A DNA stretch of 54,074 bases, taken from the NCBI GenBank assembly GCA_938040655.1, contig CALHZK010000007.1:1-54074 (forward strand), given 5' to 3'. The first letter of the stretch is position 1. Each line of letters begins with the position of its first letter. The notes beneath the pieces were generated by a model, which worked only from the letters and a program-made list of their open reading frames with translations, was not told where the DNA came from and searched no databases. A program made the translations under genes and the position numbers. Source of the DNA: an uncultured Candidatus Saccharibacteria bacterium (GTDB lineage Bacteria; Patescibacteriota; Saccharimonadia; Saccharimonadales; Saccharimonadaceae). Positions 16,985 through 24,895 of this stretch are shown here, piece by piece.

Positions 16985-17986
16985 CTACAACGTTAAGGCC
17001 ATAACGGCTTTAATGGTATGCATGCGGTTTTCGGCCTGGTCAAAGACGATCGACTGAGCCGAGCGGAATACCTCGTCTGTCACCTCCATCGCAGTGAGGC
17101 CAAATTGCTGCTGAATCTGCTGACCAATCGCTGTCAGTGTATCGTGAAAGGCTGGCAGACAGTGCATGAATTTGACATCTGGGTTACCGGTCAGTTTGAG
17201 CATATCCTGATTGACCTGGAAGTGGCGTAGTTGGTTGATTCGCTCAGCAAACTTCGCCTCCTCGCCCATCGATACCCATACGTCCGTGTAAATGACATCT
17301 GCTTGAGCCAGTGCTTGCTCAAAGTTGTCGGTAATCGTCGTCGGGCCGTGGCCATAGCGAGCTGATAGCTCACGGGCGCGACTGACTAGCTGCTCATCTG
17401 GGAATAAATCACTTGGTGCTAAGATCCGGAAGTCCACCCCCATGATCGCCGAGCCAATCATCAGACTGTTGGCCATATTGTTGCGGCCATCACCGACGAA
17501 CACCAGCTTTGTCCCCTTGAGAGACCCGACATGCTCCTCAATCGTCATGAAGTCGGCCAAGATCTGCGTCGGGTGAAACCGGTCAGTCAAGCCATTCCAA
17601 ACCGGCACGCCGGCATACCGAGCCAGCTGCTCAACCGTCTCGTGGGCAAAGCCACGAAACTCAATACCGTCAAACATCCGGCCAAGCACCTTGGCAGTGT
17701 CTTCGACCGTTTCTTTCTTGCCCAGCTGAATATCATCTTTGCCAAGATATTCTGGTGCAACCCCGAGGTCATTAGCTGCCACCGTAAATGCACAGCGAGT
17801 GCGGGTCGAAGCTTTTTCAAACAGGAGAGCGATATTTTTGCCTTGATGAATCCGGTGTGGAATCCCCGCATATTTTAGTCGCTTATACTCATGAGCAGTT
17901 GTCAAAAGTAAGCGAATATCACTCGCGGTAAAGTCGCTGAGCGTCAGGAGTGATCGGCCTTTGAGACTTTGTGCCATACTAGACAT
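16985..17986 (-). CDS. arcB: ornithine carbamoyltransferase (catabolic)
   Basis: A 333-residue transcarbamylase: carbamoyl phosphate loop STRTRCAF (residues ~57-64), FHPTQILAD, ornithine-loop-like HCLPAFHD near 270, and DVWVSMGEE. In this operon it works in the phosphorolytic direction, splitting citrulline to ornithine and carbamoyl phosphate for the kinase. The start overlaps the arcA stop by 8 bp. Full length, no missing motif. Confidence 0.96.
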   Translation of the reverse strand: MSSMAQSLKGRSLLTLSDFTASDIRLLLTTAHEYKRLKYAGIPHRIHQGKNIALLFEKASTRTRCAFTVAANDLGVAPEYLGKDDIQLGKKETVEDTAKVLGRMFDGIEFRGFAHETVEQLARYAGVPVWNGLTDRFHPTQILADFMTIEEHVGSLKGTKLVFVGDGRNNMANSLMIGSAIMGVDFRILAPSDLFPDEQLVSRARELSARYGHGPTTITDNFEQALAQADVIYTDVWVSMGEEAKFAERINQLRHFQVNQDMLKLTGNPDVKFMHCLPAFHDTLTAIGQQIQQQFGLTAMEVTDEVFRSAQSIVFDQAENRMHTIKAVMALTL

Positions 17987-19214
17987 CCTCCCGTACTAGC
18001 GGCATGCTCATACAGCGCGGGCCGCCACGGCCACGGCCAAGCTCGGAGCCGCTGACTTCGATCACTTCGACACCAGCATCGCGTAGCCGCTGGTTTGTCA
18101 CGTAGTTACGGTCGTATGTGACCACCACCCCTGGTGCGATAGCCAACGTATTGCTTCCGTCATTCCACTGCTCGCGTGCCGAGGCGATTGTATCACCGCC
18201 ACCGCACTCGATAAGCGTCACCTGCGGGAGTGCCAGCGCGACGCGCAAGACATGCTCAAGGTCAGTCTCATGAGTAATCTGTGGATACGGTTGACCCTCA
18301 ACCTTCTCGAGTACGAAGCAATTCATCTTACCACCGTTGTCACGAATCTCTGGGTGAATCGTGAACTTATCACGATCAATCATCGTAAAGACGGTGTCAA
18401 GGTGCATAAAGGCGTGGCTCTTAGGGATTTCCATAGCGATAACTTTCTTAAAAGGCGAGCCAGCAAACAGCTTGGTAGCCATTTTCTCGATCGCTTCTGG
18501 CGAGGTCCGCTCTGATATACCAATCGCCATGGTGTCGTGGCTCAGGATCAGCTCATCACCACCCTCTATTGAGAATTTTTCATCTCGGTTATACCACACT
18601 GGTACATTTTTGCCGGCAAATCGTGGGTGATGATCAATGATATAGCGCATAAACAGCGACTCACGGCGCCGAGCCGGCCAATGCATTTTATTGATCGTCA
18701 AGCCGCCGCCAATAGTTGCCGCTGGGTCGCGGGTAAAGTAAAGATTTGGCATTGGGTCGAGATAGAACGGATAGTGATTTTGCTGGACCATATCATGAAG
18801 CTGCTGATGGTGCTCTGGTGGCAAGGTGACTTCGTCTTTGCGCACTCCAGCCATCAGTTTGCGCACCATAGCATGTGTCGGGAGGTCAAGCAAGAATTGT
18901 CGTAATACTTGGGTCACGCGCCGGCCAGACTGCTTCGAGTTCGCCAACATTTCATCGACAAACTGCTCACGCAGCTCATCTGAATGCAGTGCTTCAGCGA
19001 CCAGCTGGTCAAGGTACAGCACCTCGATACCACGCGAGCGCAGCACTTCAGCAAAGGCATCGTGCTCAGCCTGGGCTACCTTTAAATACGGTATGTCGTC
19101 AAACAGTAGATCGGTCAGATATTCTGGTACCAGATTCTCCAACTCCTCACCTGGTCGATGCAGCAAGACCGTCCTAAGCGTGCCGATTTCTGATGTAATA
19201 TGTAATGGATCCAT
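17979..19214 (-). CDS. arcA: arginine deiminase
   Basis: A 411-residue enzyme that hydrolyses arginine to citrulline and ammonia. Signatures seen: YFTRDPAATIGGG, IEGGDELILSHD, FMHLDTVFTMID, and the C-terminal nucleophile Cys401 in GRGGPRCMSMP. First gene of arcA-arcB-carrier-arcC. The ATG has a purine-rich AAGGGGATAGGGG just upstream. A TATAAA about 30 bases further and a weak TTGCGT -35 suggest a promoter in the 70-bp gap behind the methyltransferase gene. No arginine-repressor gene is in the window. Confidence 0.97.
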   Translation of the reverse strand: MDPLHITSEIGTLRTVLLHRPGEELENLVPEYLTDLLFDDIPYLKVAQAEHDAFAEVLRSRGIEVLYLDQLVAEALHSDELREQFVDEMLANSKQSGRRVTQVLRQFLLDLPTHAMVRKLMAGVRKDEVTLPPEHHQQLHDMVQQNHYPFYLDPMPNLYFTRDPAATIGGGLTINKMHWPARRRESLFMRYIIDHHPRFAGKNVPVWYNRDEKFSIEGGDELILSHDTMAIGISERTSPEAIEKMATKLFAGSPFKKVIAMEIPKSHAFMHLDTVFTMIDRDKFTIHPEIRDNGGKMNCFVLEKVEGQPYPQITHETDLEHVLRVALALPQVTLIECGGGDTIASAREQWNDGSNTLAIAPGVVVTYDRNYVTNQRLRDAGVEVIEVSGSELGRGRGGPRCMSMPLVREDV

Positions 19215-19284
19215 CCCCTATCCCCTTTACTTAGGTTACTCCATTTTATAGTAGCACAAGCAATATATAACGCAAGCGACACCC

Positions 19285-19947
19285 TCAGCACCGTGAGTGG
19301 TCACGGCCCGAATGAGGCAAATTTTTACCGGGGATAGTCAGGATTGCCAGCGACTGCTCGACTCGTTGTGGCACCGGGTGGTCCTGCAGCCATTCATCGA
19401 CCGCTCGAGCCGCTCCTGGCAGTACCTCATTGGCATAATCATCGACCACCACCACTGCCCCTGCACACAGCCGTGGCCAAATGAGCCGCAGCGAGTCACT
19501 GATCGACTGGTAATAATCACCATCCAAAAAAGCAAAACTAATCACGGGCGGCAGCTTGTCGGGTGAAATATCAGCAAACCAGCCCTTGACAATATGCGGT
19601 CGCGGCATACCCGCCCGCACAAAGCGCTGCTCGACAGACGCCCTGCGAGCGCACAGTTCTCCAGCTTGAAACTGCCACCCCACCGGGCTTATATCCTGAG
19701 GCGTCTTCTCTGGTAAGCCGACAAACGAATCGTACAGATAGAGCTGACGTGGTGTTTCCTGGCTCTGCAGTAGACGACCAAGCGCAAGACTAGTCACCCC
19801 TTCGTAGCAGCCAAATTCCACCACATCACCAGCGACACCCGCCTGCAAGACCTTGGCAAGCTGCCGCAAAATAACCGTCAACTCAGCAGCCGAAAGCTGA
19901 TCATTCTCTACCCGATTCGCGATAATTTTGGCAATAGTTGATTCCAT
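19285..19947 (-). CDS. TylF/MycF-like SAM-dependent methyltransferase
   Basis: A 220-residue Rossmann-fold methyltransferase. The SAM-binding region reads VVEFGCYEGVTSLALG, followed by YLYDSFVGLPEKTPQD (typical of the TylF O-methyltransferase family), ISFAFLDGDYYQSISDSL and VVVDDYANEVLPGA. TylF enzymes methylate sugars of macrolides or polysaccharides, so a role in surface glycan decoration is possible. It sits upstream of arcA on the same strand, but a promoter-like gap separates them. No Shine-Dalgarno site is evident. Confidence 0.78.
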   Translation of the reverse strand: MESTIAKIIANRVENDQLSAAELTVILRQLAKVLQAGVAGDVVEFGCYEGVTSLALGRLLQSQETPRQLYLYDSFVGLPEKTPQDISPVGWQFQAGELCARRASVEQRFVRAGMPRPHIVKGWFADISPDKLPPVISFAFLDGDYYQSISDSLRLIWPRLCAGAVVVVDDYANEVLPGAARAVDEWLQDHPVPQRVEQSLAILTIPGKNLPHSGRDHSRC

Positions 19948-20069
19948 ATTTCAGGCATAGCATATATGGCAGCCTGGTGGCAATACTAGACTAACCCTAG
20001 CGAGCCCTTGCTATCAGGCCTCTCTTCATCGTGCTATACTAGAAAGGATGGTAACGTCAAGGAGTTCTC

Positions 20070-20777
20070 ATGAAAAAAAGCCTCAAATTAACTATCGGTA
20101 GTATCATCTTGGCAATACTCATAGGTGTTGGCGTCTACTTCCTCGTACAGTCGCTCCAGCAGAAGCAGCATTCACAGTCAGGCTCGCACAACGAAGACAT
20201 CACAGCACTCCTAGCCCACCCGCCAAAAATTGCCGACACGAGCAAAGAGTCACGCACTATCACAACCGTCGTGACATCACTCAAAGATAACAAGCCCGGC
20301 GATCAGTCCACGACTATCACCAAGACTGATGGTAACGACATCGTTAGCTATAAATTCAGAGATGCAAAAAAACCAACCGATCAGAACTTCGTATCAAGTG
20401 ATTATCACATTGCAGACAAAGAATACCACTGCAGCCACAATGAGCTCGGTGCCAGCCGCTGCCAAGCTGAGACCTATGGCCTATCTTCGTATGAGCTCAA
20501 GCGTGTCAACGACTTGATAAAACTTATCAGCCAAGACGCCAAGCCAGAAAAAATCGAACGGTGCCCAGACGGGGCACAGGCGTGCTATGTGTACAACTAC
20601 AAAAAAGAAGGTCGGGGTGGACTATCGCGCTCCCGCCGAGTGAACTATCTAGTTGACAAGCAAGGCCGCGTGGTCAAGATACAGCAAGAGCATTTCAGCA
20701 AAGAAACCTTCACTATCACCTACCAGAAAAATCCCAAAATTGCCCTACCGGCACCGGTCACCAAAAAGGAGTTATAA
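20070..20777 (+). CDS. membrane-anchored paralogue 1 of a cysteine-paired family
   Basis: A 235-residue protein: basic start, one membrane helix (residues 8-28), Gln/Ser-rich linker, then an exported domain with a beta-rich look. Four cysteines form two pairs, C-X7-C (CSHNELGASRC) and CPDGAQACYVYNY. A closing VDKQGRVVKI motif is shared with the next two paralogues. The LolA/LppX-like alternation suggests a lipid- or ligand-carrying fold, but I do not recognise the family. An extended -10 (TGCTATACT, 20031-20039) and AAGGAG before the ATG give a normal leader. Probably co-transcribed with paralogue 2. Confidence 0.65.
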   Translation: MKKSLKLTIGSIILAILIGVGVYFLVQSLQQKQHSQSGSHNEDITALLAHPPKIADTSKESRTITTVVTSLKDNKPGDQSTTITKTDGNDIVSYKFRDAKKPTDQNFVSSDYHIADKEYHCSHNELGASRCQAETYGLSSYELKRVNDLIKLISQDAKPEKIERCPDGAQACYVYNYKKEGRGGLSRSRRVNYLVDKQGRVVKIQQEHFSKETFTITYQKNPKIALPAPVTKKEL

Positions 20778-20786
20778 GGAGCTCGT

Positions 20787-21584
20787 ATGAAAAAGTCTCT
20801 CAAAATTACCCTTCTATCTCTCATCAGCCTCCTGGTGGTCGCTGGTATTGCAGTAGCAGTTTATTTACTCACTCGCCCTCATACACCATCAGCAGGAGAA
20901 CCAACCGGCCCTGAGTCGACACAGCAGCTTGTCAAAGACGAAGCAGCTGGCCCAGAGCCAAATGAGCCACCAAAAATCGTCGATACCTCTCGCCAGGCTC
21001 AAATCCGCAAAGAAACCAACCAGCAAACCGGCTACAACGAGGCGAACACCGAAAAGACCGAGGCAATCTACACCTTAGATGGCCACGGCAATTACCGAAT
21101 AGACTTCAAAGCGTTGGCTGGTGCAACCGGCCAGGCGACTACTTACGTAGTCAGTGGCAAGGGTATCATCTGCTACAAGCAAGATAACAGCCAAGCATTT
21201 GCCTTTTGTCTAGAAAAAGATTTGACATCAAACACCACCTCCTCGAAGCAAGGCAAGAATACTACACCTGAGCAGGCCAGGCAGCAGAATACCTACTTCT
21301 ACAAGATTCAGCAAGATCCAAAAATACAAAAAATTCTCAAACCAGCCGGCAAAGAGTCCTGCCCAGGCAGTACGGCGACCTGCTACGTCTGGGAGGGCAG
21401 CGATTCAACCGACCGGATGACTGGCTACACATACCGCTACACCGTCGACAAAAAAGGCCGACCTGTCAAGATAACCAAAAAATCAGACAGCAGCAAAAGT
21501 AAATCGCTCTACACTACAGAGATCACCTACTACAAACCAATGAAGCCTATCACCCTGCCAGCAGACAAGCCGCTTGGGCAATAG
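20787..21584 (+). CDS. membrane-anchored paralogue 2 of a cysteine-paired family
   Basis: A 265-residue protein with the same plan as its neighbour: basic start (MKKSLKIT), membrane helix (residues 8-28), disordered linker, exported domain with two cysteine pairs (CYKQDNSQAFAFC and CPGSTATCYVWEG) and the VDKKGRPVKITKK motif near the C-terminus. AAGGAG stands eight bases upstream of the ATG, nine bases after the previous stop. The first ten residues are nearly the same as in paralogue 1, which supports tandem duplication. Function unknown. Confidence 0.65.
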   Translation: MKKSLKITLLSLISLLVVAGIAVAVYLLTRPHTPSAGEPTGPESTQQLVKDEAAGPEPNEPPKIVDTSRQAQIRKETNQQTGYNEANTEKTEAIYTLDGHGNYRIDFKALAGATGQATTYVVSGKGIICYKQDNSQAFAFCLEKDLTSNTTSSKQGKNTTPEQARQQNTYFYKIQQDPKIQKILKPAGKESCPGSTATCYVWEGSDSTDRMTGYTYRYTVDKKGRPVKITKKSDSSKSKSLYTTEITYYKPMKPITLPADKPLGQ

Positions 21585-21610
21585 CCAAGCTCATTTAGCC
21601 AGCCAAACAC

Positions 21611-21639
21611 TTTACCGCTACCCCGGTTTATCGTATAAT
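21611..21639 (+). promoter_or_regulatory. promoter of tRNA-Pro
   Basis: TTTACC, 17 bp, perfect TATAAT; the -10 ends 11 bases before the mature tRNA. Confidence 0.7.
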
Positions 21640-21650
21640 CAAGTCGGCGC

Positions 21651-21727
21651 CGGGGTGTGGCGCAGCTCGGTAGCGCGCACCGTTCGGGACGGTGAGGTCG
21701 CTGGTTCAAATCCAGTCACCCCGACCA
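21651..21727 (+). tRNA. tRNA-Pro, anticodon CGG
   Basis: A 77-nt cloverleaf including an encoded CCA. The acceptor stem has the C1:G72 pair characteristic of bacterial tRNA-Pro. The D arm is closed by GCGC/GCGC, and the anticodon stem CACCG/CGGTG encloses the loop TTCGGGA, giving anticodon CGG for CCG codons. The T arm GCTGG/CCAGT holds TTCAAAT. It interrupts the tandem array of paralogues between the second and third copy. Confidence 0.95.
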
Positions 21728-21786
21728 CATTGTGGGCTCTGGTGGGCAAAAGATACACTATTATTCAGCATAGGCGAGGATGTTGT

Positions 21787-22470
21787 ATGAAAAAGATGAA
21801 GAAATCAACAAAAGTGGCACTATCGATCACTCTCCTATTGGCTGTCTGCCTGGCGATCGGTTTGACGGTGTACCTGATGACGCGAAAACCGGCCCATAAC
21901 GCACCAGCAAATGGCGGAGACTCACACCAGTCTGCCAACATCGACCTGACCAAGACCTTCAAACCTGTCAGTATCATCAAACTACAACGTGTCGAAACAT
22001 ACACCACTAAGCTATCGACTGGCGCGACCTACACTACAGTCTCAGAGTATGACGGTAAGGGCAACTATAAATCAACCCACCATAGCACGGGCGACCCTCT
22101 GAGCAATACTTCCTCTGAATCGTACGCCGTCAATGGTGCGTATTATGAATGTCAGGCTGGCAAATGCAAGAAAACAACTGACCTCCAAAAAACAACCTTC
22201 AATGCCAATGAGCGCAACCAGGCAGCCAAAGAGATACAGAAGTTCACTGACAGCATGAAATACGTCGGCAAAAAAGACTGCACGGCTGGCAAATGCTTCG
22301 TCTGGGAGACCGACAAGCAAAAGAATGCAGGTGGCTCCCCTATGGTCTACTATCTCGACGATAAAGCTCGGGTAGTGAAAATTGAATCACTCACCAATAG
22401 CGCAGATAAGAAGATTATCTTCGAATATCAATACAAGTCGGTCCCAGAAATCAAAGCTCCTCAAGTGTAG
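21787..22470 (+). CDS. membrane-anchored paralogue 3 of a cysteine-paired family
   Basis: A 227-residue member of the same family: basic start, membrane helix (residues ~9-30), linker, then cysteine pairs YECQAGKCKKT and CTAGKCFVWETD, and the closing LDDKARVVKIE motif. The frame is open back to 21574 through the tRNA gene; ATG 21787 is chosen because it is followed by the family's N-terminus and preceded by GAGGA. Cysteine spacing is tighter (C-X4-C and C-X4-C) than in the other two. Function unknown. Confidence 0.65.
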   Translation: MKKMKKSTKVALSITLLLAVCLAIGLTVYLMTRKPAHNAPANGGDSHQSANIDLTKTFKPVSIIKLQRVETYTTKLSTGATYTTVSEYDGKGNYKSTHHSTGDPLSNTSSESYAVNGAYYECQAGKCKKTTDLQKTTFNANERNQAAKEIQKFTDSMKYVGKKDCTAGKCFVWETDKQKNAGGSPMVYYLDDKARVVKIESLTNSADKKIIFEYQYKSVPEIKAPQV

Positions 22471-22562
22471 GCAGTAGGCTCGGTGAAGGCTACCATTTGC
22501 CAAAGATTATTGACCCTGACAGCCTACCACCGTGGAGCGCGAGAACCGAGCTGCACCACACC

Positions 22563-23276
22563 TTAGCCAAAAAACTTCTTAGCTCGGGCGGTTTGCGGGT
22601 GATCCATCACTTCAGCTGGCGGACCATCCTCGATGATCTGCCCCTTATCAAGAAAGATCATCCGTGTCCCAACTTCTCTGGCGAACTTCATCTCGTGCGT
22701 GACAACCACCATTGTCATGCCTTGAGCTGCTACCTGCCGGATGACATCCAGCACTTCACCGATCATCTCTGGGTCAAGCGCTGAGGTTGGCTCATCAAAT
22801 AGCATGATCTCCGGCTGCATCGCCAGAGCTCGGGCAATTGCGACCCGCTGCTTTTGGCCGCCAGATAAACTTGTAGGGAATGCTGCAGCCTTATCGCGCA
22901 GGCCGACATCGGTCAGCAGCTTCTTGGCTAACTGCGTCGCCGCTCTGTCAGAGAGGCCTCGCAGCTTTTTAGGCGCGAGTTTAATATTATCGAGCACACT
23001 GAGGTGTGGAAATAAATTAAACGATTGAAACACCATGCCAACCTTTTGCCGCAGCCGGTTTAGATCAACGCGGGGCGAGGTGATGTCGACCCCATCAATC
23101 ATAATCTGGCCCGATGTCGGCGTTTCCAATACATTCAGGCAGCGCAAAAATGTCGACTTACCAGAACCGCTCGAGCCGACCACCACGATCACTTCTCCTC
23201 GGTCAATGTGCAAATTTATACCCCGCAGCACAACATTCTTGGCAAAGGTTTTTCTGAGATTTTTAATACGAATCAT
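22563..23276 (-). CDS. polar amino-acid ABC transporter ATP-binding protein
   Basis: A 237-residue ATPase of the GlnQ/HisP/ArtP class: Walker A GSSGSGKST, Q-loop VGMVFQSFNLFPHLSV, signature LSGGQKQR, Walker B IMLFDEPTSALDPEM, H-loop VVTHEMKFA. Together with the permease and binding protein upstream it forms a complete uptake system. The start overlaps the permease end by 14 bp. A role in arginine supply for the nearby deiminase pathway is reasonable but inferred from proximity. Confidence 0.93.
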   Translation of the reverse strand: MIRIKNLRKTFAKNVVLRGINLHIDRGEVIVVVGSSGSGKSTFLRCLNVLETPTSGQIMIDGVDITSPRVDLNRLRQKVGMVFQSFNLFPHLSVLDNIKLAPKKLRGLSDRAATQLAKKLLTDVGLRDKAAAFPTSLSGGQKQRVAIARALAMQPEIMLFDEPTSALDPEMIGEVLDVIRQVAAQGMTMVVVTHEMKFAREVGTRMIFLDKGQIIEDGPPAEVMDHPQTARAKKFFG

Positions 23277-23979
23277 CCTGTAATTTCCTTTCTAGCCGGG
23301 CTGCGACTCGGGTAAATATAGCAGTCAGCAGCAGATACATTACTGCTGCGGCAAACAGTGACTGAAACGCCGTCGCCGTCTGAAACCTAATATTATCAGC
23401 GCCACGCATGATATCGTTCAGGCCGATCCAACCGACCACTGACGTCTCCTTGAGCAGGGCGATAAATTCACTGATCAGTGCCGGCAACGAATTCTTAAGA
23501 GCCTGTGGCAAGATGACAAATCGCATCGCTTGCCAGCGACTCAGCCCAAGTGAGCGAGCTGCTTCCATCTGCCCCGCATCAATACTAGTGATACCGCCGC
23601 GGATAATCTCGGCGATATACGCACCGCTATTGATCCCAAAGGCAATGGCAGCAACGATGATCTTCGGCACTAATTGATAGGAGCCAAACACCACATAATA
23701 CATGATCAATAGCTGAACCAATAGCGGCGTACCCCGGATGAGATCAACGTATAGTTTGCCGATCCAGGCAAACGGATTCCAGCTGCTCAGTCGGCCGAGC
23801 CAACGACTCCCCTGTAGTCGCCGAAACGGTCGTACGTCAGATGTCCGCAGCAGCGCGACAATCACGCCAATCGCGGTGCCAAGTAGTAGCGATAAGACGG
23901 TCAAAACCAGCGTCACCTCCAGGCCATGCCATAGGTAGAGCCAGCGATTATCTCCAAAAATAACCTCCCAAAAGTTCAT
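23263..23979 (-). CDS. polar amino-acid ABC transporter permease
   Basis: A 238-residue HisMQ-type permease with about five membrane helices and the EAA loop (EAARSLGLSRWQAMRFVILPQ, split here as EAARSLGLS and RWQAMRFVILP, near residues 145-165). ATG 23979 is chosen because AAGGGGGG lies about seven bases upstream; TTG and GTG codons just upstream are alternatives. The start overlaps the binding-protein stop (ATGA). An unusual insert of ~25 residues (PFRRLQGSRWLGRLSSW) follows the first helix. Confidence 0.9.
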   Translation of the reverse strand: MNFWEVIFGDNRWLYLWHGLEVTLVLTVLSLLLGTAIGVIVALLRTSDVRPFRRLQGSRWLGRLSSWNPFAWIGKLYVDLIRGTPLLVQLLIMYYVVFGSYQLVPKIIVAAIAFGINSGAYIAEIIRGGITSIDAGQMEAARSLGLSRWQAMRFVILPQALKNSLPALISEFIALLKETSVVGWIGLNDIMRGADNIRFQTATAFQSLFAAAVMYLLLTAIFTRVAARLERKLQDDSY

Positions 23980-24836
23980 CACCAAGCCCCCCTTACCATC
24001 AGGCCAGCGGTGTGCGGTGGAAGCGCCGAGCTCGACTGGCCTGACGACTGCGATGATGGCTGTGTACCAAAGTGTTTACGGATGAGATTATCGTAGCGAC
24101 CATCCTGCTTCATGGCGGCGATCACTTTATTGACCTTATCAAGCAGCTGACGGTCAGTCTTTCTGAGGGCGATCGCATAGCTTTCTTCACTTAAGCTGCC
24201 TGGCAAAAGCTCAAGCCGCGGAAACCCAGTCAAGTAGCGAGCAGCTGGTGCGTCATCAAGGATTGCGACATCAACCCTGCCGGCATTCAACTCAGTCAAT
24301 ACACTCGGCGCCGTGGGAAACTGGCTGACCTTGACTCCAGTGAGCTTGGCGGCTAGTGTATCACCAGTGGTGCCGAGCTGGACCCCAACTCTCCGGCCGG
24401 TCAGCTGAAATTTATTACGAATCGGGCTCCCTTTGGCCACAATCATTCGCTGAGCCGCCGAATAGTACGGGTCAGAAAACAAAGCGTTTTTGGCCCGCTC
24501 TGGCGTGACCGACATGCCAGCGACTACCATATCGACCTGACCAGAATCAAGGGCGGGCAGCAGTCCGTCAAACGACATGTCTTCGATTTTGAGCTGTTTG
24601 CCGGTCGCACGGGCAATCTCTTGTGCCAAATCGACATCAAATCCAACCACCTGGTCTCCCTGTTTATATTCAAACGGCTTGAAACCAGCGTTTGTGCCCA
24701 TCACCAAGACGTCTTCACCGCGACCGAAGCCGCCCTCTCGCTGCAGCACATCGACAAGCATCCAGCTTATAAGAGCCAAGAAGACCGCCAGGCCAATCCA
24801 CCAGCTCCTCCCAAATTCTTTATGTGTATTGCTCAT
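23979..24836 (-). CDS. amino-acid ABC transporter substrate-binding protein, membrane-anchored
   Basis: A 285-residue periplasmic-binding-fold protein: signal-anchor helix (residues 12-30) without a lipobox cysteine, then the type II fold typical of family 3 binding proteins (VMGTNAGFKPFEYKQGD, VVGFDVDLAQEIARATG, DMVVAGMSVTPERA, GVQLGTTGDTLAAK). The ligand pocket residues FEY and R in the PERAK region fit polar or basic amino acids. A Ser/Gln-rich tail follows residue 265. It is the first gene of the transporter, divergent from the LTA-synthase-like gene. Confidence 0.92.
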   Translation of the reverse strand: MSNTHKEFGRSWWIGLAVFLALISWMLVDVLQREGGFGRGEDVLVMGTNAGFKPFEYKQGDQVVGFDVDLAQEIARATGKQLKIEDMSFDGLLPALDSGQVDMVVAGMSVTPERAKNALFSDPYYSAAQRMIVAKGSPIRNKFQLTGRRVGVQLGTTGDTLAAKLTGVKVSQFPTAPSVLTELNAGRVDVAILDDAPAARYLTGFPRLELLPGSLSEESYAIALRKTDRQLLDKVNKVIAAMKQDGRYDNLIRKHFGTQPSSQSSGQSSSALPPHTAGLMVRGAW

Positions 24837-24895
24837 GCTTTATATTATACCTCCTTTTTACTGCGTATGCCACCAGAGGTGTTATACTAGATACT

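Noticed and set aside
19945..19959. Adding the TylF-like gene to the leaderless list
   Set aside because: The hexamer six bases upstream (TATGCC) matches the -10 consensus at only three positions.
21574..21786. Upstream extension of the third paralogue
   Set aside because: It would translate the tRNA-Pro gene; the family N-terminus and a ribosome binding site place the start at 21787.
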